Positions 11,529 to 22,739 of a stretch of 64,000 bases of DNA are shown here, in pieces. A program made the translations under genes and the position numbers. Positions within the stretch are counted from its first letter, which is position 1; every line of letters begins with the position of its first letter. This stretch comes from Lucinisca nassula. Its lineage: Eukaryota > Mollusca > Bivalvia > Lucinida > Lucinidae. The notes under the pieces are model-generated. The model was not told where the DNA came from, did not search any database, and was given only the letters and a program-made list of their open reading frames with translations. Location: NCBI GenBank assembly GCA_963580285.1, contig OY757021.1:91747221-91811220 (forward strand), read 5' to 3'.

Positions 11529-11838
11529 CTGTCGCTTTCAACAATTTTTCGGTCATATCACGACGGTGTCTGGTTGCGACAGGGAGCTCAATGCTCACTT
11601 TTATAGTGCTGCATGCCTCACTGAAGTATCATGTCCCAGACACATTACATGATACCACACCCAGTCACATTATCCTGACACTGGGTCGACCAGTCCTAGC
11701 TCTACCCCGTAAATCTGAGTGCCAAGCGAGGAACAGCTAGTACCATTTTTAACGACTTTGGTATGTCGCGGCCCGGGATCGAACCCGTGATCTCCCGTTC
11801 CCCGGAGCGGACACTCTACCAACTGAGCTATCGGGGCC
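11529..11838 (-). mobile_element. tRNA-headed SINE (V-SINE-like), copy 1
   Basis: Read on the - strand, the head CCGGCCCCGATAGCTCAGTT is followed by GGTAGAGTGTCCGCTCC and GGGTTCGATCCCGGG, that is, recognisable A-box and B-box promoter elements of a tRNA. The body has CAGTGTCAGGATAATGTGAC and CCCTGTCGCAACCAG. The end is an AGCGACAGGTAAAA-type tail. It matches the copy at 50731-51063 in order and sequence. Members of the V-SINE group with tRNA heads are known from bivalves; the assignment to a named family is inference. Confidence 0.85.
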
Positions 11839-12028
11839 GGTATGGGGCCAGTGGAAACAGAAAATTTCACGCAAGGTGGAAATTTCAGAAATCTCCATCG
11901 GATTACCGCTCTGCTAATATAAATTAGGGGCATGGAACCTTTTTGAGAAGTTGGCAGAGCTTCTTCTCTACAACTTTACCGTTGGATGTGTTGGCCAAAA
12001 ATCAAAAATAAAGAAGTTATCACCAGAC

Positions 12029-12308
12029 ATCACGAAAACACGCCTATATAATGTTGACCCCCTTTAATCCGTGCACTTTTATATAGTAAAACTGGGTTTT
12101 CAGGGGTAAACATTATTTTTCTTATTTCTGCTCAAAAACATAGATTGTGGGTACTCGATAGAACCGCCTCATCGAGGCGGTTCTATCGAGTCCACGCAAT
12201 CTATATTGTGAGCAGAAATAAGAAAAATATCACAATTTTTCATCTTAAAATTCTCTTTTTACCACGGTAAAATTTACAATGTATTTGTATAGGCATGTTT
12301 TCGTAATG
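12029..12308. repeat. family A palindromic MITE
   Basis: The ends are CATCACGAAAACACGCCTATA and ATAGGCATGTTTTCGTAATG. The centre is GGTACTCGATAGAACCGCCTC with its complement. The changed GATAGAAC/GTTCTATC pair on both arms shows that the hairpin arms stay matched. Confidence 0.9.
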
Positions 12309-12558
12309 AAACGCGGCAAAAAAGAAAAAACAAAATCGACTTTATCAATATTTACATTTCCAGTGTAAACTCTAATGTAAACCTACAGAAAACAATGTCC
12401 AATTCTGTCACTCACACTATCCAATGCAGTTCATACTTCCATGAACGCATCGGGTCACATCATTTTCAGTGACGTGAAGTGACGTCAGTCTAAACCATGG
12501 TTCTATTCGGCCGTTGTTGACGCCCATGCAGTAATGAGGGGAAAAGAATGTTAATAAT

Positions 12559-12742
12559 GTCCAACCTGTATTAAGCCAGAGCCTAAGGGATAACCAAAAT
12601 GTGCTTGCTTAAGACAGGTGCTTGCTTAATACAGGTGAAATTTAACACATTTGCCTTTTTTTAAGGAACTGAATGCCTGCTTGCTTAAGGCAGGTTGCTT
12701 GCTTAATAAAGGTGGTCACTATGACAGGTTTGACTGTATAAA
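12559..12742. repeat. dispersed repeat with CTTGCTTAAGACAGG motifs, copy 2
   Basis: Same order of motifs as 5212-5385: CCAACCTGTATTAAGC, CTTGCTTAAGACAGG, CTGCTTGCTTAAGGCAGG, ACAGGTTTGACTGTAT. Confidence 0.75.
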
Positions 12743-12901
12743 AAATAAACTTAATTCTGCTTTTCATGAAAGTATGAACGACAGTGGGTCGCGTGCAAAG
12801 CAAATGAACCCCGAAGGTGATCCCCGTCAGCACTGACAATGTTACTATTTATACTTAGCCGTTCATTACGTGATAAAGTCCGTTTAATCAACATCCTGTA
12901 A

Positions 12902-13106
12902 AATAGAAGTGGAGGCAATGATCTGGAATCGATACAATTAACACACAGCTCCCATCAGAGACACCAAAGGGAAAGAAGCATAAACATGAAATAACTGGAC
13001 CCTAATTGGAAAGCCGAAAGGACAGTTACTTTCCCACAAAGTGGACAACAAAATAATATAAGCGATACGCACACTAATAGACAAACGATAACAAAAATAA
13101 ACCGCG
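12902..13106 (-). mobile_element. 5'-truncated Penelope-like element (3' end)
   Basis: The fragment matches the 3' untranslated end of the element at 20475-22985: GGCAATGATCTGGAATCGAT, ACACACAGCTCCCATCAG, GGACAGTTACTTTCCCAC and CCGCGACGGAAGAACCG. Sharing of the 3' end with loss of the coding part is the usual product of aborted target-primed reverse transcription. Confidence 0.7.
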
Positions 13107-13265
13107 ACGGAAGAACCGTTTTATAGAGAAAATTAGGGTTTGTAAAGGTATACGTCACATTTATATTTTTATCAATTTTAATCCGCGTATTCGATTTTAA
13201 CTAGAACATTCATTAGAAAAATACCGTCGACATATTTGTGTCTGAAAATGGTCAGTATGTTTGTT

Positions 13266-13538
13266 TGAGTTGAGTTTTAACGTTCCCGTTAACACTATTA
13301 AGGTCATTTCCATTTTTTTGGGACTTTTACTCGAAATTGAGATGAAATGACATCACAATCCCTGCCACCCAATGAAACGAATAGGGTTAAAATGCATGGA
13401 TGGGCCTACTCGCACCATTTTGCCTGCTCAGGCGTAGACATTCTAAGCGGTTTACCAGTAGTCGGTTTCAGCTCTGCTTGGAAGCATCATGCAGACCAGT
13501 CTATCATAAGTTCTTCAAGCCCCGAGGGGCGGGGGCCA
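13266..13538 (-). mobile_element. SINE, family S1
   Basis: A reversed S1 copy from GAGTTGAGTTTTAACGTTCC to CCCCGAGGGGCGGGGGCC. Its middle keeps AACCCTATTCGTTTCATTGG (as complement) and the GAGATGAAATGACATC palindrome. Confidence 0.75.
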
Positions 13539-13740
13539 AAATGTTTCCTTGTAGCGAGTTTTGTCGTCAACTGAAATGTCAGTATAAAGAGGGCTATCGA
13601 TAAATCAATGTTCTTCATTGAATCAACCTTTCACCGCTGGCGGTTTGAAGCAATCTCTTCTGTTCTGAATCTGGACACGCCCATTCGTATAAGTAAGGGG
13701 CTGAGTCAAATTCATGAAAAAAATGGTCCAACATTTATAT

Positions 13741-13975
13741 GGGCCCCGTCAAGCGATTTCGGTACTTATCGCCTATGCAAGCAGCGAAGGTTCAGACGAG
13801 CCTGCGCATCCGCGCAGTCTCGCCAGAACCTTCGCTGCTCGCTCATACAAACAGTGAATCAAGAGGAACCTTCAGACAGAAAGCCATATCCCTGGCCCCT
13901 CTGAATGGCTGGGCATGCGCAGTTAAAATTTGTCATGACGGAATGCTCGAAGACACAAATTCGCTTGGCGGGGCT
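13741..13975. repeat. MITE, family F, copy 1
   Basis: The inverted ends are GGGCCCCGTCAAGCGATTT and AATTCGCTTGGCGGGGCTC. The interior contains a hairpin built on AGCGAAGGTTC and GAACCTTCGCT. A second copy (61280-61491) lies inside the second Penelope-like element, so this sequence is mobile. The flanks TATA/TATA could be a 4-bp target duplication. Confidence 0.75.
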
Positions 13976-14102
13976 CATATACAGAGGACCTCATTATAAC
14001 GACAGTAACCCCCCACACTTGCCACTATAAAGCATTTGCCGCAATAAAAATTCCCAGAAAAATGTAGTATAATAGAATAAATGGACATTTTACCACGGGT
14101 AC

Positions 14103-14134
<32 letters not shown>

Positions 14135-14321
14135 AAATGTTGTGGGACATTTGTTAGAATGGCCTCGACAAGACAATTTCAACAAATACCTATACGACAT
14201 TTATTTCTTGGAGTAATTATTAAAATATTTTTGAATATCTGCATTAAACCTCCCCATCTTAAGCATTGAAAAAGTCGTTTGATACGATTTTTTTTTTTTT
14301 CGTTTTCAGAGAGGTACGTAC

Positions 14322-14443
14322 CATGACTTGGTTGCAACCATTGGGTAACGCTTTTGCTATAGTATTTCTGTTGTGGTGGATTTCAAATGCTGTGCCAGTG
14401 ACTTTCAATATGGAACGGTTTATGGCTTTGTTTCTTTCAGATC
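14322..14443 (+). CDS. signal-peptide-like exon candidate
   Basis: A polypyrimidine tract ends in the acceptor CGTTTTCAG at 14302-14310. It is followed after 11 bases by an ATG and the frame MTWLQPLGNAFAIVFLLWW, then ISNAVPVTFNMER. The 14-residue hydrophobic run and small residues after it read like a signal peptide. No strong donor is visible (CG then GTTTAT is weak), and a family B MITE begins at about 14444. This could be an orphaned first exon of a lost or distant gene, or a chance frame. Confidence 0.25.
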
Positions 14444-14665
14444 ATTTTTGTGATAACACACCCGTATGGCATGGTGCATTTTTCATATCCCCGTCAGGGT
14501 ACTTTTCTGATAACAATGTGCGATATTTTTCTTGAGGCGGTTCTAACTAGTACCCATAACCTATGTCTTGGAGCAGAAATAAAGTTATATATATTCATGT
14601 AAACCCCACTTTTCTCTATATTAAATGAGGTTTAGAAGGGTTTCCATTACACGCACTTGTTCTAT
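14444..14665. repeat. family B MITE, damaged hairpin
   Basis: The left end GTGATAACACACCCG matches (inverted) the right end CGGGTGTGTTATCG of the copy at 27526-27805. Only one hairpin arm remains (GAGGCGGTTCTAACTAGTAC). The right side ends TTCCATTACACGCACTTGTTC. Confidence 0.65.
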
Positions 14666-14917
14666 GACACAGTCGGGCACCTTCGAGTCCAACTGTTTTC
14701 GTTTGCTTCAGCAATTCAGAGTCCTCACCGTTGTTTCACCTCTGAATTCGTGTGCTTGCAATTTGCTAAATCTTTAGACGGACTGAACAAATTATTTTTG
14801 TACTACCACCACAGAACTAATACGAGGATTTTTTTTTTCAGGGAAAATTGATTTAAGCCAACCTCCACACCCACCTCCCCCAGTAAAATTTGCTCTGATA
14901 GTTCAAAGGCGGTGCTT

Positions 14918-15010
14918 CTCCTGTGGTTTAATATTGTCATTGGTTGTCTTTGCGTCCTGGTTATATCCTTAATTTCGGAAAGCCATTTGGTCATTTTGGG
15001 GGGAAAGAAA
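14918..15010 (+). mobile_element. Penelope-like element 3' fragment
   Basis: CTCCTGTGGTTTAATATTG followed by GGTTGTCTTTGCGTC and GCCATTTGGTCATTTTGGGG parallels the fragment at 17885-18143. It is short and diverged. Confidence 0.5.
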
Positions 15011-15034
15011 CTTGAATTCTGGCTTTCAACTTAC

Positions 15035-15125
15035 AATGCACTAAACCATATATACCTAGCTGCCCTTATCTGGGACATTGACAAACAATGCAGACCCAGA
15101 TCAGACGCCGCGAAAGTCATAGAGA
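15035..15125. repeat. half of a family C MITE
   Basis: ACCATATATACCTAGCTGCC, then AACAATGCAGACCCAGATC and AGACGCCGCG, without the mirror arm. Confidence 0.55.
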
Positions 15126-15261
15126 AAGTCACAGCAACATAAGCCTTTCTCGAATATACACATTGTCGATGAGGCGATTCTAATGCGCACACGCAGCAAA
15201 CCTTTATTTCACCAAAGATCGAAAACACATGTACAAAAAACCCTCGCTAAAACGACAGCAT

Positions 15262-15538
15262 TACGGAAACATGCCTATATAATTTTGACACCCTTGAACC
15301 CCACTTTTATAAAGTAAAACTGGGGTTTCCGGGGTATACCTTATGTTTCTTATTTCTGCTCTAAGATATAGATTGTGGGTACTCGTTAGAACCGCCTCGA
15401 TGAGGCGATTCTAACGAGTGCCCACAATCTATATTTTGAGCAGAAATAAGAAAAATATCACAATTTTTCATCATAAAATTGTCATTTTTTCGGCGATAAA
15501 GGTGGCAATGTAATTTTATAGGCGTGTTTGCGTAATGG
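15262..15538. repeat. family A palindromic MITE
   Basis: The ends are CATTACGGAAACATGCCTATA and TATAGGCGTGTTTGCGTAATG, with an intact GTACTCGTTAGAACCGCCTC hairpin. It sits inside a repeat with CTCGCTAAAACGACAG / GTTTGCCGCTATAGAG flanks (also at 41010-41080). Confidence 0.9.
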
Positions 15539-15599
15539 TATTTGTTCCATTACAGTTTGCCGCTATAGAGAATTATCCGCTATAAAGACTCACAATTAC

Positions 15600-15880
15600 A
15601 TCACGAAAACACGCCTATATGATTTGGGCCCCTTTGAACCCCACTTTTATTTAGTGAAACTGAGGTTTACAGGGATAAAGCTTATTTTTCTTATTTCTGC
15701 TCTAAAATACAGATTGTTGGTACGCTTTAGAACCGCTTCAATGAGGCGGTTCTAACGTGCACCCACGATCTATATTTTTAGCAGTCATAAGAAAAATATT
15801 ACCATATTTTATCTTAAAACTTTGCTTTTTACGCCGATAAAATTTACGATGTATTTGTATAGGCGTGTTTTCGTAATGAG
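15600..15880. repeat. family A palindromic MITE
   Basis: The ends are CATCACGAAAACACGCCTATA and TATAGGCGTGTTTTCGTAATG. The hairpin has slightly diverged arms (ACGCTTTAGAACCGCTTC). Confidence 0.9.
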
Positions 15881-15897
15881 GAGTATCATAATAGGTA

Positions 15898-16253
15898 ATA
15901 CAGTAGAACTTCGATGGCTCGAACACCGATGGCTCGTTTACCATGGCTGAGTCGAACCCGTTCTTGAGTCCCTAGGGAATTTCGCTACATAAGAAATAGT
16001 AAGAGGAAAATTTAGGCTATTTTCGTTCCTTATCTTGCAAATGTATGTTGTTTGTACTCATAAGAATCGCCTCAACGAGGCGATTCTAATGAGTACACGC
16101 AACATACATGTATGTTATAAAACACCGAAAAGAAGCCCCAAACGATCCCCTTTACGCATTCTGGCAGTAACCCTCTGTTGCTCGAACTACCCCTGTCCCG
16201 AACAGAATTTCGTGGTCCCAAAGGTGTTCGAGCCATCGAAGTTCGACTGTATA
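15898..16253. repeat. MITE, family G (GATGGCTCGAACACC ends)
   Basis: The inverted ends are ACAGTAGAACTTCGATGGCTC and GAGCCATCGAAGTTCGACTGT, continued as GAACACC/GGTGTTC. Its centre (16048-16112) holds a hairpin, GTACTCATAAGAATCGCCTC and complement. This is the family A/B hairpin motif in a different element. Confidence 0.8.
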
Positions 16254-16364
16254 GGACTTTGCCCCTTAGTTACTCCAACAAACAAATACTTTTGTTTCAT
16301 AGAGTATTAAACAAATACATTATTCTTGAATATCTCCACAAATCCTAAGGATTCTTTCCATCCA

Positions 16365-16628
16365 TTACGCAAAAACGCCTATACTAATACATTGCCGCCT
16401 TATCGCCAAAAAAAAAATGAAAATTTTATGATGAAAAATTGTGATATTTTTCTTATTTCTGCTCCAAATATAGATTGCGGGCACTCGTTAGGTTCTAACG
16501 AGTACCCACAATCTTTATATTAGAGCCGAGAAATAAGAAAAATAAGGTATATCCCCGGAAAGCCCAGTTTTACTATATAAAAGTGGGGTTCAAGGGGGTC
16601 AAAATTATATAGGCGTGTTTTCGTGATG
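16365..16628. repeat. family A palindromic MITE, hairpin shortened
   Basis: The ends are CATTACGCAAAAACGCCTATA and ATAGGCGTGTTTTCGTGATG. The central stem has collapsed to GGGCACTCGTTAGG then TTCTAACGAGTACCC, with the AACCGCCTC part deleted from both arms. Confidence 0.85.
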
Positions 16629-16904
16629 GAAAAATAGCGTTATAACAAGTTTTGACGTTACATCGAATGTCGGTTTAAAGAGGGTTGACTGTACATGTAT
16701 ATCCTATTATGACACTTTGCCAGGTTGTATAATTAACAAACAGTTACTCAAACAACAACTTTCTCGAAGAAAGGAAGTTCTGCTGCTCTTTGTTCAAAGT
16801 GTAACTTTATACGAGCAAAATTATAGCCCTAGTGTTGCAGGGATGGCATTGTAGAGACGGCAAATACGTTCTAATATTTTATTTGAACTCATTCGTTTAG
16901 CATA

Positions 16905-17884
16905 CGAGGGATGTTCGAAAAGAATTGCTTATTTCTATATGGAGACTTCAAATTTCATGTTAGTCGAAAAGTGCTCATTTCATGCCCTCGAAGTACTCCC
17001 CGTGGCTAGAAATGCAACGTTTCAGCCGATGTATCAACTTCTTGAAGGCCGCGTCACGGTACGCCGATTTGGGTACAGTAATACGGTACTAATGAATGGC
17101 AGATCCAAGTGCCTGTCGGGACTGGTATTTCCGCCCAGCAAGGAATTATTTCAATTTCGGAAACAAAAAGAAATCACATGGGGCAAGGTCTGGGGAATAC
17201 GGGGGGGTGAGGTAAATCAGTCACTTCTTCAAAAACGCCGTAGCTATTGCGGAGGTATACGAGCGGTTGCATTGTCATGTATAAGACGGACATGTCTAAA
17301 ACCAGTGGCAGGGCGTCGTTTCTGATAATACTTTTTCAGTTTCTTCAGTACTACGTCTTTGTGGTACTTTCCGGTGATACTTTTGCCCTTTTTCACCGAC
17401 ACTTTTATTGCGACTCCTTTGCCAGAGAAGAAGATTGTATACAACACCTTCTTTGCACTCAAAGAACGTTTGGCAAATTATTGGGCGTTTGCTGTGTTTA
17501 GTGGCCCAGATCTTATTACTAACCTTTCTGATGGGCTCAAAATAATGAACCCAAGTTTCATCACCTGTGACGACATTGGCAAACTGTTTCTGTCATATTT
17601 TGGAAACATTTGAAGCAGCTTTTTGGCCACTTTAACCCGTTCCCTCTTTTGCTCGTCAGTCAACAGATGTGGTACCCATCTAGAAGAAATCTTTCTTACT
17701 TTCAAATGCTTCTTCAAAATAAGGTGAACCGTTGATAGTAATAGGCCTACCTTTCGTGCAATATCACGAATTGTAAATCTGACATCTCCTTCAATTATTT
17801 CCTTTATTTTAGAAACGATTTCTTTACGAGATGCAGAATTTGGCCAACCTCGAGATGCAGAATTTGGCCAACCTGATTTCGGTG
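16905..17884 (-). pseudogene. mariner transposase, C-terminal part
   Basis: The element end (from 16905, preceded by TA) reads CGAGGGATGTTCGAAAAGAA. Its inverted partner is at 28612-28636. On the - strand the frame encodes mariner-type transposase segments: GWPNSASRKEIVSKIKEII, RKVGLLLSTVHLILKKHL, RWVPHLLTDEQKRERVKVAK, then KKVLYTIFFSGKGVAIKV and KYYQKRRPATGFRHVRLIHD followed by NATARIPPQ. That last stretch stands where a catalytic-region HDNAPAH-type motif is usual, so the site looks mutated. Frameshifts and stops break the frame, and a 24-bp tandem duplication near 17840-17880 repeats WPNSASR. It is a dead copy. Confidence 0.85.
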
Positions 17885-18143
17885 CAAGGTGGTTCTTCTG
17901 TTGCGGTTTTCTTTTGTTATGGTTTGTCTTTGGGTGTTTGTGTCGCTTATATTATTTTATTTTGGATAGCCTATTAGCCATTTTTGGGGAAAGTGACTGT
18001 CCTTTTGGCTTTCCGCTGTTGGTGTTTCCGTTGGGGTCTATTGTTTCATGTTTGTGTTTCTTTCCCTTTGGTGTCTCTGATGGGAGCTGTGGGTTAATTG
18101 TATCGATTCCTGATCATTGCCTCCACTTCTGTTTTGATGGACC
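17885..18143 (+). mobile_element. 5'-truncated Penelope-like element inside mariner
   Basis: CTTCTGTTGCGGTTTTC through GGTTAATTGTATCGATTCC and TGATCATTGCCTCCACTTC is the sense 3' end of the Penelope-like family. Mariner coding flanks both sides. On the - strand FESDVGSIK comes immediately before it, and LAPKSGWPNSASR immediately after it. It therefore inserted into an existing mariner gene. Confidence 0.8.
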
Positions 18144-18180
18144 CTACATCAGACTCGAAGGACGAGTTGCATTCTAAGCG
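18144..18180 (-). pseudogene. mariner transposase, short middle segment
   Basis: On the - strand this reads LECNSSFESDVGSIK, which continues the mariner frame across the Penelope-like insertion. It abuts a poly-T tract at 18181, where the mariner match stops again. Confidence 0.65.
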
Positions 18181-20474
18181 TTTTTTTTTTTTTTTTTTTG
18201 TTGTTGTTGTTTTTTTTGCCCACGATGGATCATGATGAATTTGATATGGAGGACAGCCTGTTGTACCGGGTTCGCTTGAGCACATTTTTAAATTTACGAC
18301 GGCATGTATAGTCACGTTACTTCCGGTTGATGCATGCTGGGTAGTCACCTGGGAAAACTCTTTTTATTAAGACATACTGCAAGCTTAATGCCAATAAGGG
18401 CATACATTTTTTCTAAATGAAATGAAATATATAGGAAATAGTTTTGGGATTTATTGTAAAAGCTATCACATAATTTATATTTTTCTTTAATTTGATGTTA
18501 AAATTTTTTCAAATTACTATTTTATAAGAGCTGTATTCGCCATAATAAACACCATACATATGCATATATAAACAATTTGTTCAAAAAGTTCTTGTTTCTC
18601 TGGTAACACATATGCCGCTTTGCAAATTTTGGTGCGCGACCTGGATAATTTCTGAAACAATTTTTTGTAAGTATTTGATAAGCATTTGATCGTTTTGCAA
18701 TAATCATTTTGCCAGAAAGAGATATTTGGACCGAAATGCACCATAGGTATTAATGTTTAGTGACGCATTGTAAATATAAATGAGAAACACATAAAAAGAG
18801 TCTTTAAATTCAAATAATTAAATTCTGCCAAAAATTAGGAGAGTAAGAAAAACACGCCATCACACTCTGAAAAAGCAGTGAACATAGGATACTGAAGAGG
18901 AAAATATTTCCTTGTCAGACTTAATGTAAGAATGGTAGCTTGGTTGCTCGTCTATGCAAACAAACTGGTAAACATAATCTCACAAGATAAAGGCAAAATA
19001 TTTTCACATGATGTTTTCAAAAGTCATGCTAAGACATCTCCAAGATAAAAGACAAATTTCAGATGTCATTGTAGATTATAAAAAAGATACAGCCAATCGT
19101 CTAACTGTCTTTGACAGCAATAATGAAATGCAAATGACAAAACTTGTCTTAGATTGCATGGTTTTGATACAGATACACCCACCACGGTCATTATTGCTAC
19201 CTTTCATTCCCCAGAGTGAGTACCAAATAAACAGCATAATAAAAGTAGAATCACATACTTGATAATTGTATAAAGATAGAATAAGATAGAGAAGTTAAAC
19301 AACCTCTCTCTAGCAAATGGAAAAATGTTTACTGTGCTGGAAAAAATAAACAACTTGTTTTCTGGTTGTTTCAAACATTATATGCAATTGCCATAAAACG
19401 TTGAAATCAACAACAACTGCAGTGATAATAAACTGTGATTGCAAACGACATATTGACCCAGTTTGAACAACTCACTTTTTAGACTAAATGAAATCACTTT
19501 AGAACATGACTATGTGATCAAGTTTTACAAAGGTTCCTCGGGGATCACCATTCTGTCCCAATTTGTTAAGCCAAATGGTTGTCGTTTAAGTCTAGTCAAC
19601 GACTACACTTATGTTGGGCTTGTCAGATACCTACATGTTCCTGTGAAGGGTTAGCCCCCTCTAAATCGATAGTCAGGACTTAGTAATAGAGGCAGATGAT
19701 CCTCAAACAGCCGATGGGTTGACGGCCGAGTCCAGAGTTAACTGCCCATCTTCAACCGTTCCCCCAGCGCCCACAAGACCAGGCATTAGAAAAGAAGAAT
19801 AGAAAAAGTAAGAAATAAAAGGCAGCTCCCACTTCTGGCCTCTGCTGCGAGCCTATCGATATCTTGGTTTACTATTATCATAAGTAATATCACACAAGAA
19901 AATCATCATGGCCCGGACAATCCTACCAATAAATTCATTGTTTTAAAAACTTTTAAGAATAACCCAGGCAAAAATGCACTTTCACCAATACTTAGTTAAG
20001 AAAGTCCAGAAAACACACATTATTATCGAGAAATATACCAAACCAGAGCTGTCATCGGACGGCATAGCTCACCTTGGAAAGTGTCTTTGAAGTCATGGGT
20101 ATAGGTGGAGGTATTGCCTAATGAACTTTCGGACCAATTCAAACACTTACGAAACCCTTCGCATAGTTAGGAAAATATGAACTCAAAAATAAGAAATTCA
20201 GTCCACAACATTGACCTTGAAGACGTGCACAAGGGCCGAGAATTGCTTAATTAAACGTTTGGCCTTATCTTATTATCACACCAAATATGAACCAAATCCA
20301 TCATATGGTGTGGAGCTCTTAAAAACTTCAACATAGTCTGTATCTTTACCTTGAGGTCAATCGGTGAAGATATTGCTGAATAAAAGTTCGGACCGTTATA
20401 TATCAACATTCCCAATATGAAACAAATCCATATTATTGTATATCACCTTGTAAAAAAACTCTAACATAAAAATT
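18181..20474. other. no gene recognised; unclassified repeats
   Basis: A poly-T/GTT tract opens the stretch. The frames at 18517-18744 (-), 19008-19262 (+) and 19463-19654 (+) have no recognisable family. From about 20000, ~155-bp degenerate units occur with GACCTTGA(A/G)G and ACCAAATATGAACCAAATCC. They resemble units at 22986-23460, so the Penelope-like element appears to sit inside this older repeat. Confidence 0.5.
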
Positions 20475-21078
20475 CTAAGTAGAAGTAAAACAAAGATCAG
20501 GAATCGATACAATTAACTTACTCCACCCACCAACGACACCAAAGGGAAAGTAATACAAACATTAAGCGACCAGACCATAATGGAAACCTAAACAAAGGAA
20601 GGCCATAAGGACAGTTACTTTCCCACAAAATGGCCATATGGCCATCCAAAATTAAAAGACACAAGTGATACACACAGTAAGTAACAAACAACAACATAAA
20701 TAAATCGCCACAGAAGAACCGCCTTGGAACGGTCAGTGGAAAGATTTCCACTGGGGGGCTTAAATCGATTTTACGTGGCCACAATCCTCGCCCTTACTTC
20801 CGTCGCGATTTAGACAAATAATTTGTTCAGTCCGCACAAAAAATTTGTTCAGTCCGCATGAAGGCCTCCTAACTCATCAGTGCAACATCTCCGTGAACAC
20901 AAAAAATCAAAGAACCACAGAGGTGAGACAACGGTAAGGACTCGACAGCAAGAAACCACTGAAATGCTGGAGCAAAAGAAAACCAACAGTTAGACTCCGA
21001 TGGGCCCGACCAGAGACAGAGCATCAGGCACCAACCAACATTACCAAGAATTAGATCTCTCTAACTCTCAATAAGCCT

Positions 21079-22434
21079 TTACGTTGGAACCGTCATAGAA
21101 TCTGAGGCCTGACCCACCGGCTTGTAATTAAGGAGGGAAGCAAAGTTGCCAACCGTGATTGGGTTAACTACCATGCATGCAGTCTGTCGTATAACATCCA
21201 TGTTGTACCCAATCTTTTTATATCGAAGAATGATTTTACGAAACTGGGTGCTGAAGTCATTGTGGTTACATATTTTTCTGAATTTATATACTAAGTCACC
21301 ATAAAATTCGGGTTCCGATAGACCTTGTTGCAGAAGAGATTTAAGTCCAATATTGAATTTTGAAATTAAATCAGAATGGCGTCTATAAAATTTTGAAAAC
21401 GCTTTGCGTAGTTTATGGTACCGATAACCCTGATTAAGGAGTTTAGCCGTTAATAATTTATTACGAGTGTTGAAGTCAGTTACATAACTACACACTCTAG
21501 CAAATCGAATTAATTGCGAAGTATAAACGCCATAGGATGGCGCACGAGGAACATCACCATCCAAAAAAGGAAAATTTACAATCTCAAAATCAAAGTCATC
21601 GCGTTTATTATAAATTTAGCACGAAATAAACCCATCTACAATAGATAGATGTAAATCCAAAAACGGGGCCTCGGTATCAGAAGAATTTGCTTTATTTAAT
21701 TGAAGTTCTGGGGGGTAAATCTGACAGATCAACCCATCGAAATAGGTATTATCAATATTTAATAAATCATCTAAATATCTAGAAGTGGAGCTAAAAGCTT
21801 CAATAATTTCAGATTGGTTATCAATGGAAAGCGACAACATGAAGTCTCTTTCATAACAATACAAGAACAGATCAGCCACAAGAGGTGCGCAATTCGTACC
21901 CATCGGAATACCCACAATTTGTCTAAATAACTTAGTACCGAATCTAATATAAATATTGTCAAGTAGAAAGGTGAGGGCATCACACACTTTCTGACATGAC
22001 CAAAGTGTATAATTCTTATGCTCTTTAGAAGTGAAAAATGCATTTCTGACATTACATGCAAGATAGAGAGAATCTTCTCTGTGAAAAGCCCATTCAATTA
22101 AATCATTAAGCATTTCTTTTATAAGATTATGAGGAAGTGTAGTGTAAAGAGTGGGAAAATCGTAAGTAGACAGACTTGAAGCACGAAAATGTCTGGATTT
22201 CAATTTATTTAAAACCTCATTCGAATTTTTTATAGACCAAAACAGATTTCTTCCTGATCTTTCAAAGACTTTATTACAATATTTAATCACATGCGTTTTA
22301 ATAGCAGTAAGACAGGAAGTTAATAATTTAGTTAATAATTGGTAGTGCAAGAGCTAGAATTTGCAATAAACCGTGCTTTGTAAGGTCTTTTATGAAGTTT
22401 TGGTAGCCAGTATAGCGTTGGAAATAAAAATCAA
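21079..22434 (-). pseudogene. Penelope-like reverse transcriptase, core and C-terminus
   Basis: The fingers segment PTLYWLPKLHKRPYKARFIA is followed by NSSSCTT. Then come motif A YDFPTLYTTLPHNLI, the primer-grip type motif FRQIVGIPMGTNCAPLVADL, the catalytic box SRYLDDLLNI (the YLDD aspartates are present), and FLDLHLSIVDGFIS. After one in-frame stop at 21616-21618 the same frame resumes: IYNKRDDFDFEIVNFPFLDG, DVPRAPSYGVYTSQLIRFAR, to MVVNPITVGNFASLLNY. A frameshift near 22345 separates the first segment from the rest. The catalytic residues are intact, so inactivation looks recent. The enzyme would copy element RNA at a chromosomal nick. Confidence 0.85.
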
Positions 22435-22481
22435 AATTGAGTTCCTTTAAGAGCAATGCAAACATTCATAAGAAAGAAGAT

Positions 22482-22527
22482 GGGTCATACTACGTAGTTT
22501 CGGCTAATAAAGCCTCATCAGTGACCC
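22482..22527 (-). ncRNA. hammerhead ribozyme (type I)
   Basis: The - strand 46-mer has every core element. Stem I pairs GGGUCA with UGACCC at the two ends. The CUGAUGA box is followed by stem II GGCU/AGCC with loop UUAUU, then GAAA, then a 3-bp stem III (ACU/AGU) with a 4-base loop ACGU, and a GUA cleavage triplet before the second half of stem I. Very short stem III is the known hallmark of hammerheads in Penelope-like elements and in retrozymes, where they cut multimeric transcripts. Cleavage would follow the A of GUA. Structure is read by eye. Confidence 0.85.
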
Positions 22528-22739
22528 TGTAATGATCCGGCAAAGAAAGCCAGAGAAAACATACTGAAATTTTGCGAATTTCGAATAGGCAGTCGATTCA
22601 AAGACTGATATAAATCAAAATGGGGTCCAAATAATTAAAAACCTGTCTAGAATATGAATCTAAACCAATAATTAAATTCTGATTTCTCAAAATATTCACG
22701 CTGATCTCAAAGGATCAAAATTAAAATATAAACTGCACT

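Noticed and set aside
20850..20900. CTGATGA box on the minus strand in the Penelope-like 3' region (also at about 45870)
   Set aside because: No GAAA box at the right place and no stem II or stem I pairing, so not a hammerhead.
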